DNA of 64,000 nucleotides from Ulota crispa (lineage: Eukaryota; Streptophyta; Bryopsida; Orthotrichales; Orthotrichaceae): contig OY987242.1 of the NCBI GenBank assembly GCA_963920765.1, forward strand, positions 25,382,002 through 25,446,001. The letters run 5' to 3'. Position 1 is the stretch's first letter, and every line of letters begins with the position of its first letter. Below, piece after piece: positions 35,304 to 47,170 of this stretch. The translations under genes and the position numbers were made by a program. Under the pieces are notes generated by a model that saw only the letters and a list, made by a program, of their open reading frames with translations, did no database searches and was not told the DNA's origin.

Positions 35304-37100
35304 TTCACATCCTATTTCCTGAAACCTCTCTAGAGTTTAGACCATCTCTCTCTCTGTGGCTTGTACCATCAGCAACCCCCGGCTCTTCATAACATTCCAA
35401 GCTCACGAACTAACCCTCTCTCAATGCAACATGCAGCTTCTCACAACTCCGCGAGTTCTCATGGCGTTGCTTCTCTTTTCTCATGCATCCACAAAATCAT
35501 TCACAAAAGCATTCATATATCAAATACGCTCGGAGCCTTTACCAAACCTGCAAAAACATTCCAGATAAAGGAATTAGACTGTTACAAGCATAAGTCTTCT
35601 TCAAAGTCCACATATCCTACCCATTCAAACATGGCAAAACGTTACAGAACACTGGCAATAACACTCCATTTAGGTTTCCTTCGAAAATCTCATATGAAAA
35701 CATCAAGCGAACCGTGTTTATACATAACTGCAATATCTCAACTATGGAATACTATGCAGCTTTGAAAAATTGAGCAGTGAAACCTCGAAATTCTGTCTCT
35801 ACAAGGGTTTCCTGACTGCACGACTTTTATTCAAATATTTTGGTGTGATCCTCCTGAAAATCCATCCAGTTCAAACTCTTGAATGAATAGGGTGATTAAG
35901 TATAAGTTGCCATTACTCCTCTAAACTTCAAATCTACCCTCACATTTTGGTTCCCTAAAGTTTCACCTCACCTCTCACTCTTAAGCAAATACCCCGTTTT
36001 CACAGCACTACTATGAGCAAAAAATTAGAAACATTTAGAAGAAAACTCATCCAAACAACACTTGGCGTAATTGCCTGTAAGTAAATCCTTAATCATAAAA
36101 AATCGAATCGTATCTTCCAACTCAACAAAAATTCCAAAAAGCTGCATCCAAGGCAAAACCTCACCTTGGACCAAGTTACACTCTCACAGCAAAACCTTCC
36201 ATTTCACACCATCTCCAAAACTAAAACCCTCATACCACGAAACCCCAGTTTAACGCACATCATCACCCTAATGATCTTCAAAAAGGGCTACACCAGTGAT
36301 TTCAAAAAAAACTAAACACACACGATCTCAACTCTACAGGTTCCTGTAAGATTCAAATCACCCTTGCAAAACCCCGAGATCCTAAGCAGCTGGCATTTCA
36401 AGTGATAAAATAAAGCTTGAAAAATGGGAGCTGGGCATACCTTGCAAATTGGCTGCTAATTATGAGATCTGTCACAGCTGGTGGTCTCTGAATCCTTGCT
36501 ACACCTGATCTCTCACTACAGAATCAATCAAAAGCATGCCAACGTCGTTTCTCAATTAGCTTGTTCACAGCTTCGTGATGCTCTGTTTCTACGAGTGTGC
36601 TTTTTGCCCTTGCATCATCAGCAGGCTCTGACAACGTAAAAGTGGCAGGTTTTGGGGTTAGCGGCTGGATTTGGGGGACGGTAAAGGGGATCGATTCTGG
36701 GCCACAAGAGAGAGCGGGAGAGACGGACGTACTTTGGCCCTGGAGCAAAAGTGCAAGGACCTCCGCTTCGCCTGCGCCACAAGCCAAAGGCAGACCAAGC
36801 TTGTGGCCAGGCGGCGTCGATGCTTTCGGACTATTCGGAGGATCTCGGCCGTTTGTGAAAAGGACGGCGCCGATCGTCCGAGCTGGCTGTTGCGATCCGC
36901 CAGTGTCATATCGCTTTTGGATATGGTGGTGTAGCAAGACGACGAAAAGAGGCGGAAAGCCGACGAAAAGCAGCTTAACTTCGACGGACGAAGACGAAAA
37001 GCGGCTTCATTTTGACGGGCGAAGACGAAAAGCAGAGTTCGGTGGAAAAGTACCGACGGATGCGTGCGTGGAGAGGATGGATAAATGGATGCATGCGGAT
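35304..37100 (-). promoter_or_regulatory. CDF 5' leader with intron and long upstream reading frame
   Basis: On the minus strand a strong donor (TTTGCAAG/GTATGC) lies at about 36440 and an acceptor (GGTTTCAG/GAAATAGG) at about 35320. The leader is therefore probably spliced just before the CDF start. The inferred leader exon (about 36441-37100, less AT-rich) contains a 137-codon frame at 36937-36524. It ends before the donor and so cannot be the CDF N-terminus; it is an upstream open reading frame or chance. A transcription start could lie near 37100. Confidence 0.45.
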
Positions 37101-37155
37101 GTTGCACTGATGGATGGATGAATAATTTGCGTCAGCTGATCTGGTTTTTAATATT

Positions 37156-37528
37156 AGGGAAAATTTCATAGATACTCCTGAAGTTTGCATATTTTCAGAG
37201 ATACCTCTGAAGTTTGCAATATTTTCATAGATATTCTTGAATTTTGCAATATTTTCATAGATTTCCTTGTTTTTTCAGAAATTTCAGAAATACCTTTGGA
37301 CTAAAGTTTTTAGGCATTTGTTTTGTTGTGCTTGTCACTTCCTTCTCCCTTTGTGCATACACTACTTCTTTTTTGTTATAAATGCACACAAAGGGAGAAG
37401 GGAAGTGACTAGCACAACAAAACAAATGCCTAAAAAATTTGGTCCAAAAATATTTCTGAAATTTCTGAAAAAGGAAGGGTATCTATGAAAATATTGCAAA
37501 CTTCAGGGGTATCCATAAAACATTCCCT
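37156..37528. mobile_element. Mutator-like MITE, copy 3
   Basis: Left AGGGAAAATTTCATAGATAC, right ATAAAACATTCCCT. The left arm carries three copies of TGAAGTTTGCAATATTTTCA-like sequence, a local expansion. Flanks TAATATT / AATATTA. It lies immediately upstream of the inferred CDF leader. Confidence 0.7.
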
Positions 37529-37835
37529 AATATTACGTGTAAAATTGGATGTAAACATTGGATGGGTCATTTGGATGAACTTTGTTGAACGTTCAGTTTT
37601 TAGTTGGTGGCGTTCGGGATAAGCTTGATTCAGTTTGGCTGGGTCCCATCCAATCTGCTCTCGTCCATCTTTCTTGGGTTATGGGATCCATACTTTTCCG
37701 TCCAATTACTGTGGGCTATAGGTAATCATAATGCGTTTTTCTTTTTCTTTTGAGTTTGAATTGAAAGCATCATTTGGGCTCATTTTCTAAACCAAGATGA
37801 ATGATGATAATGTCGTATGTGATTTACAGTAAGTC

Positions 37836-38070
37836 CTACACTAAATAGTGCAATTAGGTTGCCCCACACTAAGTTCTTGATACTTATATTACAATGAATT
37901 TTATCAATAATTAAAGTAGGAGCACTCAATACCAACAGTGCACTTAGGGCACTCAATACCAATAGTGCACTTAGGGCACTCAATACCAATAGTGCACTTA
38001 GGGCACTCAATACCAATAGTGCACTTAGGGCACTCAATACCAATAGTGCACTTAGGGCAGGGCACCTTAA
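37836..38070. mobile_element. inverted-repeat MITE family B, copy 2, with 27-base tandem array
   Basis: Left end CTACACTAAATAGTGCAATT then AGGTTGCC. The right end is built from five 27-base units (37922-38056), each GCACTCAATACCAATAGTGC then ACTTAGG, followed by GGGCAGGGCACC. Each unit contains the terminal repeat motif, so the array is an expansion of the element's own end. Confidence 0.65.
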
Positions 38071-38468
38071 AAGTGGAAATCTATTAATAGATTCCACTTA
38101 AGACTAATCAATTCTCACTTTTAAGGGCCCTTGGGAGGCATCAATGGAAGGGAAGTCACTGAAGTTAGGGAAGGATATGATTGATATGTCATTTGTGACT
38201 TGTGGTTGAGGTTCTTTGCTGCATTACATACCATTCTCCATTCTACTATTGTCCAGTTTTTTGAAGATCATTTTCACAAACCATTCTCTAATTTATCATT
38301 CTCCAGTTTTTTGTAAATTGTTTTCAGTCGAAGATGACATTTGCCAAATGATCTTGGCTAGATTTTTGCCTAGCCATGCTCTCCATGTTGGTTAGCAATA
38401 AAAATTGCTGCGTGATTGGACAGGAGGTATTGCCACATTGTTTCCAAATATTGCATCTATGGAGACGA

Positions 38469-38630
38469 ACTTCTTCATTCTTGGATGGGAAAAAGACTAA
38501 TACCACAAGTCCATTACCAATTTGTCCTTGGAAGGTGTCGTGGAGTCTATCTTCTCCATCCTTGGACGGAAGGAAGACTAATACCGCAATTCCATTACCA
38601 AATTGTCCTTGAAAGGTGTTTTGCAATCAA
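38469..38630. repeat. 81-base direct duplication
   Basis: Two adjacent copies: CTTCTTCATTCTTGGATGGG.. and CTTCTCCATCCTTGGACGGA.., both followed by AAGACTAATACC and ATTTGTCCTTG/AATTGTCCTTG. They diverge by roughly one base in ten. A frame runs through both copies but resembles no known protein. Confidence 0.7.
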
Positions 38631-38792
38631 AGCAATTTATGCTTTTGATTCAAATTGGCTTGTAGACACCACAAAAAATGGATAAAATGATTAAAAGTGG
38701 ATATAAATACTTTTAACTCTTGCCATGTACCACTTTTAAGCTAATTTTGGATAAAAGTGAATTTACCACTTTTAAGGTGGCCTAACTTAGGG

Positions 38793-38953
38793 CCTCCTTC
38801 CATGTGAGGGGGGTGTCTGGTGGAGATAAAAATAGACCACCGATCATTGGCCAAATTGGGATTCCAAAAAATTGAAACCTCATCTGATCGATGATTGATG
38901 GTCTATTTTTGTCTCTACTGGCTACCCCCCTCACATGGAAGGAGGCCTTTAAT
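38793..38953. mobile_element. 160-base foldback
   Basis: Arms AAGGCCTCCTTCCATGTGAG (right, as complement) and GGGCCTCCTTCCATGTGAGG (left) pair almost perfectly. Inner arms AAAATAGACCACCGATCA / TGATGGTCTATTTTTG also pair. It could transcribe to a long hairpin. Confidence 0.65.
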
Positions 38954-39066
38954 GGCATCACTCTCTACACAAGGTGGTCAATTTAGAACTTAAATCTAGG
39001 TACACCATAGATAGCTTATTGATGTTGACCAAAATGCTAAGGTATCTATGATGTATCTAGATTTAA

Positions 39067-39807
39067 CCCCTAAAAGTCCATTGTCTCTACGGGGGACAAA
39101 TTGGATTTTGGGCTATTCACTCTAAATGTAGTTTTTTTTTTTTCTATGAAAATTTTATGCAACATGCACCCAAGGAGTAGCTTTAAGGTTCAACAAATTT
39201 TGTAACTTTTGACTACATGTTTTAAAAGTTATTGTATGATATGTAATTTTTTTGAACACAAGGCAATTTGGGTAGTTCAAAAAACTTCTTTAAAAATTAT
39301 ATTATATTCTAGTGTATTTTTTAAAATGGTTCTTTAGACTTATACATACGTGAGAAGCTTTGAATCATTTGATTTCAATTTACAAAATGAAAGTTATGAG
39401 AAGTTTTAGTTTGCAGGTAGGTATGGTTTTGAAAGATTCCATCCATACCTACCCACAAACTAAAACTTCTCATAACTTTTATTTCATTATTTAAAATTGA
39501 ATGATTCAAAGCTTCCCACATATATATAAGTTTAAAGAATCAAATTAAAAATAAACTAAAATAATAATGTGATTTTCATAGGAGTATTTTGAGCTATCCA
39601 AGCTGCTCAAAGTTGAGAAAAACTACATATCATGGAATAACTTTTGAATCATGTAGTAAAAAGTTATGAAATTTGTTGGACCTTAAAGTTACTCTTTGAA
39701 TACATCATGATCATGTATGATTTATTCTTTAAAGATGAAAAATCCATTTATAGTGAGCTTCCCAAAATTGCTATGCTACTAAAAAACACTGCTTAGGCCT
39801 TTAGGGG
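39067..39807. mobile_element. TTAA-flanked foldback E3 (741 bases)
   Basis: TTAA (39063-39066) CCCCTAAAAGTCCATTGTC at the left. GGCCTTTAGGGG TTAA (39808-39811) at the right. The centre, near 39420, is a palindrome around GGTATGGTTTTG / CATACCTACCC, and the arms pair over most of their length. No coding capacity. Confidence 0.75.
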
Positions 39808-40744
39808 TTAAGTTTTAGAATGACTACCTTTTGTGTAAAAAGTGACAGCGTTGTTGGGTTGAGAGGAGTGCGCTTTGAGAACACGTGGAGTGTTTGATTG
39901 CAACTGTGTGTGTAGTTGGTCTCTCCTAATGCGGGCTCTAAACAAAATTCTAAATAGCATCTAAATTCTTAACTTTCATACATCATAACTCTTTCAATTA
40001 ACCTTCAAATAGTTTGAGTGATAGCAATCTGAAGAGCTAATCTAACAAGTTATCACCTCTGAATTTTTTTTAAAAAAACTCCAAACTTACCAAAAATCAT
40101 GGCTAGTCAAAGTTGCGGCCTCCCTTTCATAAAAGACAACCAACCTCCAAGCCTTTGAACTTCTATATCTTTATCTTCAAAGCTCCAAATCTTAAGTTTA
40201 ATAGCTTTTTGAAAAGCTAAGACAAAGAAAAACACTTCCTTTAAGTTTCTTTGCAAAATGATGGACTGAACGTCAAATATGGCTTGTCATCAAGCACTCA
40301 TAGATTTTGTATCCTAGCTCCAAATTGAATTTGCAAACACATTTCAAAAACGTCTCCTCACCAAAAACAAACTCTCAAATTTTCATCAACAAAAGATAGA
40401 TACAATAGAAGTTATACTCCCCAGAAGGCTCAGATTTCCTAATTGGCAATTAACTCTTACACATTAAAATATATATTTTTCCAACTCACACATGCTAACG
40501 ATACACTTTCTTTTTACTTTTCAACTTTATCTAAAATAGGGGGTATGTGAGACACATTGGATTATCCTCTTATCTTACCTAATCCCACTCAAGACACTTA
40601 TCTTCTTATCATCTCGCTTTTTAAATCCATTCCATTTTCCTTAGTAGTTTTATTTAATTTTAAAAAAAAAACATATCACCTATTGAAATCCAAACATATT
40701 TAGTTGAAATACAAATATCTATATGATAGAAGAATTTCCATCAA

Positions 40745-41003
40745 GACAATATTAGATACAATGTTGGTATTGGATGCTCCTGCCTTACTACAATAAATAA
40801 TTTTTAACAACAATAAAGGTTTGACAATAACAAAGATGTTGCTGAAAAAGATACTAGCAACATAAAAATAGTAAACCATGTGAAATCCTAATATGTGTAA
40901 AATCATATGTGTTTTCAAGTAACCAAGCAATGGGTCATGAGGTAACTTTTTAGGATAAAACAACCTAGTTGTTAAGGCACCCTAATCACACTATTTAGTG
41001 TGG
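40745..41003. mobile_element. inverted-repeat MITE family B, copy 3
   Basis: The right end (GGCACCCTAATCACACTATT then TAGTGTG) is the complement of the family B left end. The inner block CAATGGGTCATGAGGTAACT matches the family block TTACCTCATGACTCATTG. The left end is degraded, so the start is approximate. Confidence 0.5.
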
Positions 41004-42536
41004 GCATTTTAAGAAAGTCGTGCCAAGAATTGGACTATTCACCCAAAATGTAGTTTTTTTTCCTTCCATAATTGTATTAAACCATAATAATAACCTTTTG
41101 TGCATTACAGTTTAGCACCTTCTATAAGAGTTAAGGTAGACATACCCATACCTAACCGTTTAAGGGTTTGGGATATCTCAAGGTCTAGGAAAATTTAGGA
41201 AAAATCCATGCTATTAGACTTTCAACAAGCTATTATGGAACGTAGTTTTTGGGGAAAAAAATATTGTAGATTATTTTATATTAAAGGGAAAAGTTGCAAC
41301 TCATATGGTCCATATTAGCAACTCTAAACTAACCTTGAAACTGCTTGGATGTATAATGGCACTTAACAATCCTAATCTCAACCCTCCCAAACTAGCTTAG
41401 CAATTGACTTGTGACAAGATTTGCTTGCGCAAATAGAGTTCATTACTCCACTATGGGTTCAACAATGAGTGGTGAAACCCTCAAAAGTAGGGTGCAAAAT
41501 TGGGGACCAATGGGGAATTGGTGTGTCTACCTTACTCACAGGAGTAGCATTTTTCATAACACTTTGAAGAAATATAAAGTATTGGAGTTAGAAAAACAAA
41601 ATTAACATTTATGAATTTGACATCTATAAAATATATCATAAAGAAGAATAATTACAACAAGTTATTTCCACTTCTTCTATTTGAAAAGAATATTTTATAC
41701 CATGAAATAAATTGACATTGTATTGTTGAAAGTGATGATTGCATTATCTTTTTACAATAGATAGAAAAAACTAAGCAATAAAGTTGTGCCAAAAATCCAT
41801 TGAATGCCAAGGTCTCAATTCCCTATCTAGTTCTTGAAGGTTTTAATGAAATGCATGATGTTTCTAAACTTTTGTTTAAAGAATCTGGTTCAAAGTACTG
41901 ATTGCAAAAAAAGTTTTAGCGAATTCTACCATTGCAACTACCAGTTCAACCAAGTCCACCTTACCTTCTGTTTCAAGAGTGTTACTTTCTTCAAGACTAA
42001 ACATTTCCAGTAACTAAGCACTTGTTCATTAATAGGAATAATTGAAACCAGATTCAAATGCATAATTGACCAATTCATGAGCATTCATGGTAGGCAATGT
42101 GTATAAATTCTCACATGATAGAGTCTTTTAAGCGTTTCTAGCACAAATGTAATATCTCCAATTTCTTCTTGATGCCTAGTGCTCTGCTTGAATTAGCTCG
42201 TACAAAATGCACACATGTTTCCAATGATATGCAATTGTTGAAGGTTTAACTCCTACTCTCCAAGTCACTTCAACAATTGTCACTAATTCAAAGAAAAATG
42301 CTTCATACAAATTATGCGCTTTGTTTAGAAGAATGATTCACAACAATGATGTGGTTGAGAATAGAAGAATCTTTTATTTTTGTTTACCAATTTTCAATCA
42401 ATGAAAAATTTATCATTATTTGGATGACTTAACATCTACCTGAACAAAATTTATGAAAAATGAAGTATTGATAATGATTATACTAAATGCTTAAGTCTTT
42501 TTTTGTTGCAAAAGTAGGAAGCACTGATTTATATAG

Positions 42537-42952
42537 GGAATTGATATATGCACACCGGAGGTTGATATTTGTACACCCCTCTACAGTAAATTATAGATTT
42601 CTACCATCATAAAGCTAAATTTGAGAATTTTGAATTTAGATCTGGACTTAGAGACCATGATTTAGTCTAGAACTATAAAAATAAAAATAAAAAGTTGCAA
42701 TTCAACAACACCCAATGAAAAAAGTTATCTTTTTTTATAAACAAAAGTAAAAGTAACACTTTTTTCCCTAGCTAAACTTTTTCATTGGGTCTTGTTGAAT
42801 TACAACTTATTTTCATGGTTCTAGACAAAATCATGGTCTCTGAGTCCATATCTGAATTAAAAATTCTCAAATTCAACTTTTGATGATAGAAATCTAAAAC
42901 TTACCCTGGGGTGTGTGCAAATATCAACCCCTGCCTGCATATACCAATTCTC
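42537..42952. mobile_element. inverted-repeat MITE family G, copy 2
   Basis: Left end GGGAATTGATATATGCACAC, right end GCATATACCAATTCTC. TTTATATA lies on both sides, an 8-base target duplication. The arms pair over nearly the whole element (GACCATGATTTAGTCTAGAA / TTCTAGACAAAATCATGGTC). Confidence 0.75.
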
Positions 42953-43768
42953 TTTATATAGCACCCATAAAGTTTTTACACATAGAGGCAACTCTTATAA
43001 AAAGTCAATTGTTGTATCACATGTCAATCTTAGGTGCCACTGCCACCATGTGTATGACACGACTTTCATAAAGATGGTCTTCTTGTTTGAATCTTTGTAT
43101 ATAAATGCTTATTTAGATAAATCTAATAATAGTAGAAGATAAGTGAATGATTGGAGTGACAATACTTGGCTATTGTTTTTCATAATATATATTGGAAGAT
43201 CTTTTATTTAATAACATCTGCTTACAAATAGTATGTTTGTAACTACATGGATTAGCTTATAAATTGAAGGATATTTTTGTTACAACACATGCAAAAATGC
43301 ATTAGAAGGGATGTAATTACACTTTTTGTACATTACTAAATATCAACTTTTCTCAATCGAAATACTTTTGAAACACATATGACATCAATATTGCTATTTT
43401 TTGTTGTTTGTATTACTCATGTTGTTTTAGGTTTTGAATTAACAAAAACTTGTCATATTATCATAATTTGAAGTTTGTAACCTACTATCTATACAAAAAA
43501 AAAAAAAGAAAAAAAGAAAGAAAAAAGAAGCAGCAACGTAACAAATACTAAAGGAGATTCTCCCATCATATGTGAAATTTGTTTTGAATTCAAAATTTGT
43601 AACAATGGTACAAAAATTTGTGATCAATCATATTTTCTATGTCATATAACCTTCACTAAAATGTAAAGTAAGTAGAGATAATCTCATGATTTATTTCTAT
43701 GAAAGCTTTATTAATTTAATCCTTCATGCTGTTAATTGTTATGAACAAATGCTAGATCTTGCCTTTAA

Positions 43769-44477
43769 TTCCTAAAGGACTGTTCTCCCTTCTATAGACA
43801 AATGGGATTTTGGGTACGTACCTATGGCTAAACTATTTTGTGTAATATTTTTGAAATTTTTATAGAAGATGGAGAATTCAAAGATCTACGTCAGCATTTA
43901 AATTTTTCTTCATTCCAACATTTATTGAAGAAGTTTAAAATGAAAAACGGGGTGGGCAGGTAGTCCAAAAGTTTTTTTGAAAATTGTATTTTTTTCAAAT
44001 AAAATTATGAAATAGGTTCTTTAGACTTATATATACATGGGGAACTTTTAATCATTTAATTTTGATTGATGAGATGAGTTATTAGAAATTTAGTTTGCTG
44101 GTAGGTATGAAGTCTCTCAAAACCATACATACATGCAAACTAAAACTCCTCATAACTTCCATTTCATCAATTAAAATTGAATGCTTAAAAGCTCCCCATG
44201 TATATATTAGTCTAAAGAACCTATTTCATAATTTTATTTGAAAAAAATGCAATTTCTAAAGAAGTTTTTGGGCTGCCTGCCCACCTTTGTTTTCCAAATT
44301 TTCATTTTTAACTTCTTCAATAAATGTCACAATGAAGGAAAAAAATAGATGCGCACATAGGTCTTGGAATTCCCCATCTTCCATAAAAATTTCAAAACAT
44401 CACACAAAGTAGTTTAGCCATAGGTACATGCTTGAAATCCCATTTATCCCCCAAAAGGGCCAACAATCCTTTAGGGG
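43769..44477. mobile_element. TTAA-flanked long foldback E4 (709 bases)
   Basis: TTAA (43765-43768) TTCCTAAAGGACTG at the left, CAATCCTTTAGGGG TTAA (44478-44481) at the right. Both arms are about 340 bases and pair closely. For example GGTTCTTTAGACTTATATAT / ATATATTAGTCTAAAGAACC and GTACCTATGGCTAAACTA / TAGTTTAGCCATAGGTAC. The loop is near 44115. Confidence 0.85.
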
Positions 44478-44481
44478 TTAA

Positions 44482-45289
44482 CTCCTAAATGCCCTAGGCC
44501 TATCTGAGCTTCTTGGAATTTCCATGAAACAAAAAAATCAACTACCCTTTTCAAAAATTTCATCAAGTTTTTTTCTATTGTAACCGTACAAATTTAAACT
44601 AAACATGTTAGAGATTACATAGAAAAAGAAAACATAGTAATATCACTTTTTGAAATATTATAATGTTTGAACATGAGGGTGTCAAAATTGCAAAAGTGAC
44701 TTGAACTCTTCCAATCCTCATTTTACATGTCAAATCTAAAAATTTGGTCACCAAAAAAATATGAGGTTTAAGGTCACTACATGTTTAACTTCAATCAATT
44801 TACAGCTTTCAAAATCTACTCCTGTATTTTTCTTAAATGAGTTTCTAATGTGGATTTGCCTCTAAGCTCTAGTGTATTTGAGGCTCATTTTCAAGATCTT
44901 CCAACACTAGAAAACTCAAGATTGCAGTGGACACTCTTGTACAAAATTTTGAGTAGAAAAATCATGAACATTCATTTTCAAAAGCAGATTTATGGTGTTG
45001 AAAATAGATTTCAAAACAAACTTGTATTNNNNNNNNNNNNNNNNNNNNNNNNNNNNNNNNNNNNNNNNNNNNNNNNNNNNNNNNNNNNNNNNNNNNNNNN
45101 NNNNNNNNNNNNNNNNNNNNNNNNNNNNNNNNNNNNNNNNNNNNNNNNNNNNNNNNNNNNNNNNNNNNNNNNNNNNNNNNNNNNNNNNNNNNNNNNNNNN
45201 NNNNNNNNNNNNNNNNNNNNNNNNNNNNGGTTTTATTAATCTTCAAAGTTTTGTAAAGACCCAAATCTGGTCGCTTTGGCATTTAGGGG
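44482..45289. mobile_element. TTAA-type element E5, interrupted by assembly gap
   Basis: It starts right after the TTAA that ends E4 (CTCCTAAATGCC). It ends GGCATTTAGGGG then CTAA at 45290. Its sequence matches the element at 61979-62600 in places (AATTTAAACTAAACATGTTA and the complement of TCTAACATATCTAGTTTGAA). The gap makes its true length unknown. Confidence 0.6.
45029..45228. other. assembly gap (200 N)
   Basis: Exactly 200 unknown bases, probably a placeholder length. It lies in a repeat, where assembly is expected to break. Reading frames that run through it are meaningless. Confidence 0.99.
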
Positions 45290-45410
45290 CTAACCTATAA
45301 ACCTTGAAAGTTTTTGTTTAGCAAAAGAGCTAAATGTAAAATATTCATAGTCTACAGTCCAATGGTTACATCAAAAGGAACAAAAGGTAAGCGGCAAAAC
45401 CACGTATTAA

Positions 45411-45636
45411 CCCTTAAACAATCGAAAGGCCCTTTGCGACCAGTATAATACAGGGTGCTTTTCTTGTATTTGGAATGGATCCACACCTTTACTACATTTG
45501 AGGCCAACAAAGAAGTTGAAGAATAGATCAATGCGGTTCTAGTGAGCTACTTGAGATCCCAAATTAAAATTTCGTATTGGTAGCAAATGACAATTATACG
45601 TCAGCGTACATATCATGTCCTATGGTTGTTTAAGGG
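45411..45636. mobile_element. TTAA-flanked short element E6 (226 bases)
   Basis: TTAA (45407-45410) CCCTTAAACAATC at the left, GTTGTTTAAGGG TTAA (45637-45640) at the right. It is the uninterrupted, inverted relative of the element at 7693-8286 (TTGTATTTGGAATGGATCCA, CCAAATTAAAATTTCGTATT). Confidence 0.75.
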
Positions 45637-46399
45637 TTAATAAGCATGTTATGGGACACCATTGTTTGCGTCCAGCCTAAGGTAGATTTTCATGTTTGGA
45701 AAGACAAATAGAGGAATGGTATTGCCGCATTGAAGTGTGACCTTATTGGAAAAAAACAAATTGACAAACTTAGTTGGCATGATTAAAGCATAAACTAGGG
45801 GTTAACCTTTAAAGGACCATACACCGTTTTATTTTGTCAACATAGAAATTTTGGGCATCTTAATTTGAACAAATATTGGCATAAATTCTTTGAATTACTA
45901 ATAGAACTTGTGTAAAAAGTACCTTTTTGGCATTCTAATTTTCAAAAGCACTAAACTTATGGTAATAAGCTAAAATAGAATATGTATTTACTTTTCCATA
46001 TGAGGCAATTTGGACAATCATAAAAAAGATTCAATTAGTTTAAAAATTTGCATACACACTCTCAATGCCAGGGTTTTTTTTATGTATTTGTCAAGGTAGA
46101 GCAACCTGCACCGTGGACCTCTCGCAAGTAAGGAAAAATAGCCTATAGTTGGAAAGAATGAACAAGGTGTGCTTGTTCATCCAATATATCTAATATATAT
46201 AAAAGAATCATGTGGGATGTTTTGGATGAAAAGTAAAATAAAGTAAAGTAACACTAAAGTATGACAAATCATTGGAAGTTACACCACTCACTACAAGTTA
46301 TACCACAACACTCTATTTTATCCACATACAACACTATCTATTATTTGCTTCTCCAAAAGTTAACAACAGGTCACCAGCAATTGCACAACAACTTTCTCT

Positions 46400-46855
46400 C
46401 GGCCAAAAGGAGGCATAAGGATAGGGGGATGGGGATAAGAGGCACAAAGATAGGAGGCATAAGAATAGAGGGCACGGGGATAGGAGGGCACATGGATAGG
46501 GGGCACATGCAGAGATAGGAGGACACATGCAGGGATATGGGGACACGAAGATATGGGGACATGGGGATATAAAGCACGGGAATACGTAATTATGGAGATA
46601 GGGGGGCATGGAGATAGGGGGTATGGAGATAAGGGCACAGGGATAGAGTGCATGGGGCATAGGGGGCACAAGGCATATGGGGCACGGGGCATATGGGGCA
46701 CATGGATAGGGGGTATAGGGATATGGGACATAGGGATAGGGGGCATGGGGATAGGAGGCATGGGGATAGGGGGCATGGGGATAGGGAGGTACAAGAATAG
46801 GGGGCACCGTAAGGATATGAGGCATGAGGATAGGAGGGCACGGGGATAAGATTGC
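46400..46855. repeat. G-rich minisatellite on + strand
   Basis: About 450 bases of degenerate units close to GGCATGGGGATAGGG and GGCACATGGATAGGGG. The plus strand has many runs of three to six G, and the strand asymmetry is strong. Proline/cysteine-rich frames seen on the minus strand are a by-product of the repeat. Confidence 0.9.
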
Positions 46856-47170
46856 TATTGCACAATTTTTTTATCACAAGGATGTTTTTGTTGCCTCCGT
46901 TGGTACAATAGGTACGTAAACTAGTTTGCTAATATAATCTACTTTCATCCAAAAACTAGAGAATCTGGTGTTTGAGGAATGAGGGACTTGGCAAATTCAT
47001 CCCCTTTTTTCTGAAAATTCTTAGTGTATTGGGAGCCAGTGACTATTTCAGGTAAGATTTTGGCAAAAATTTGCCCAGAAAAAGAACCGTGCTCAAAGCA
47101 CCCATGTAACATATTTCAAAGAGTTACAATGTCAACAAAGACATGAAACACAATTATGAGCTTTTTTTAA

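Noticed and set aside
36658-37107. 149-codon minus-strand frame upstream of CDF as a gene
   Set aside because: It overlaps the leader frame at 36524-36937 in another phase and shows no recognisable motif; composition explains it.
37922-38056. Five 27-base repeats as a CRISPR array
   Set aside because: Units are directly contiguous with no spacers, the host is a plant, and the units derive from a MITE end.
44850-45300. Frames running through 45029-45228
   Set aside because: The stretch is 200 N, so the translation is meaningless.
46334-46877. Pro/Cys/Tyr-rich reading frames on the minus strand
   Set aside because: All three frames are open because the DNA is a short-unit minisatellite; the repeats are degenerate and there are no splice or start signals.
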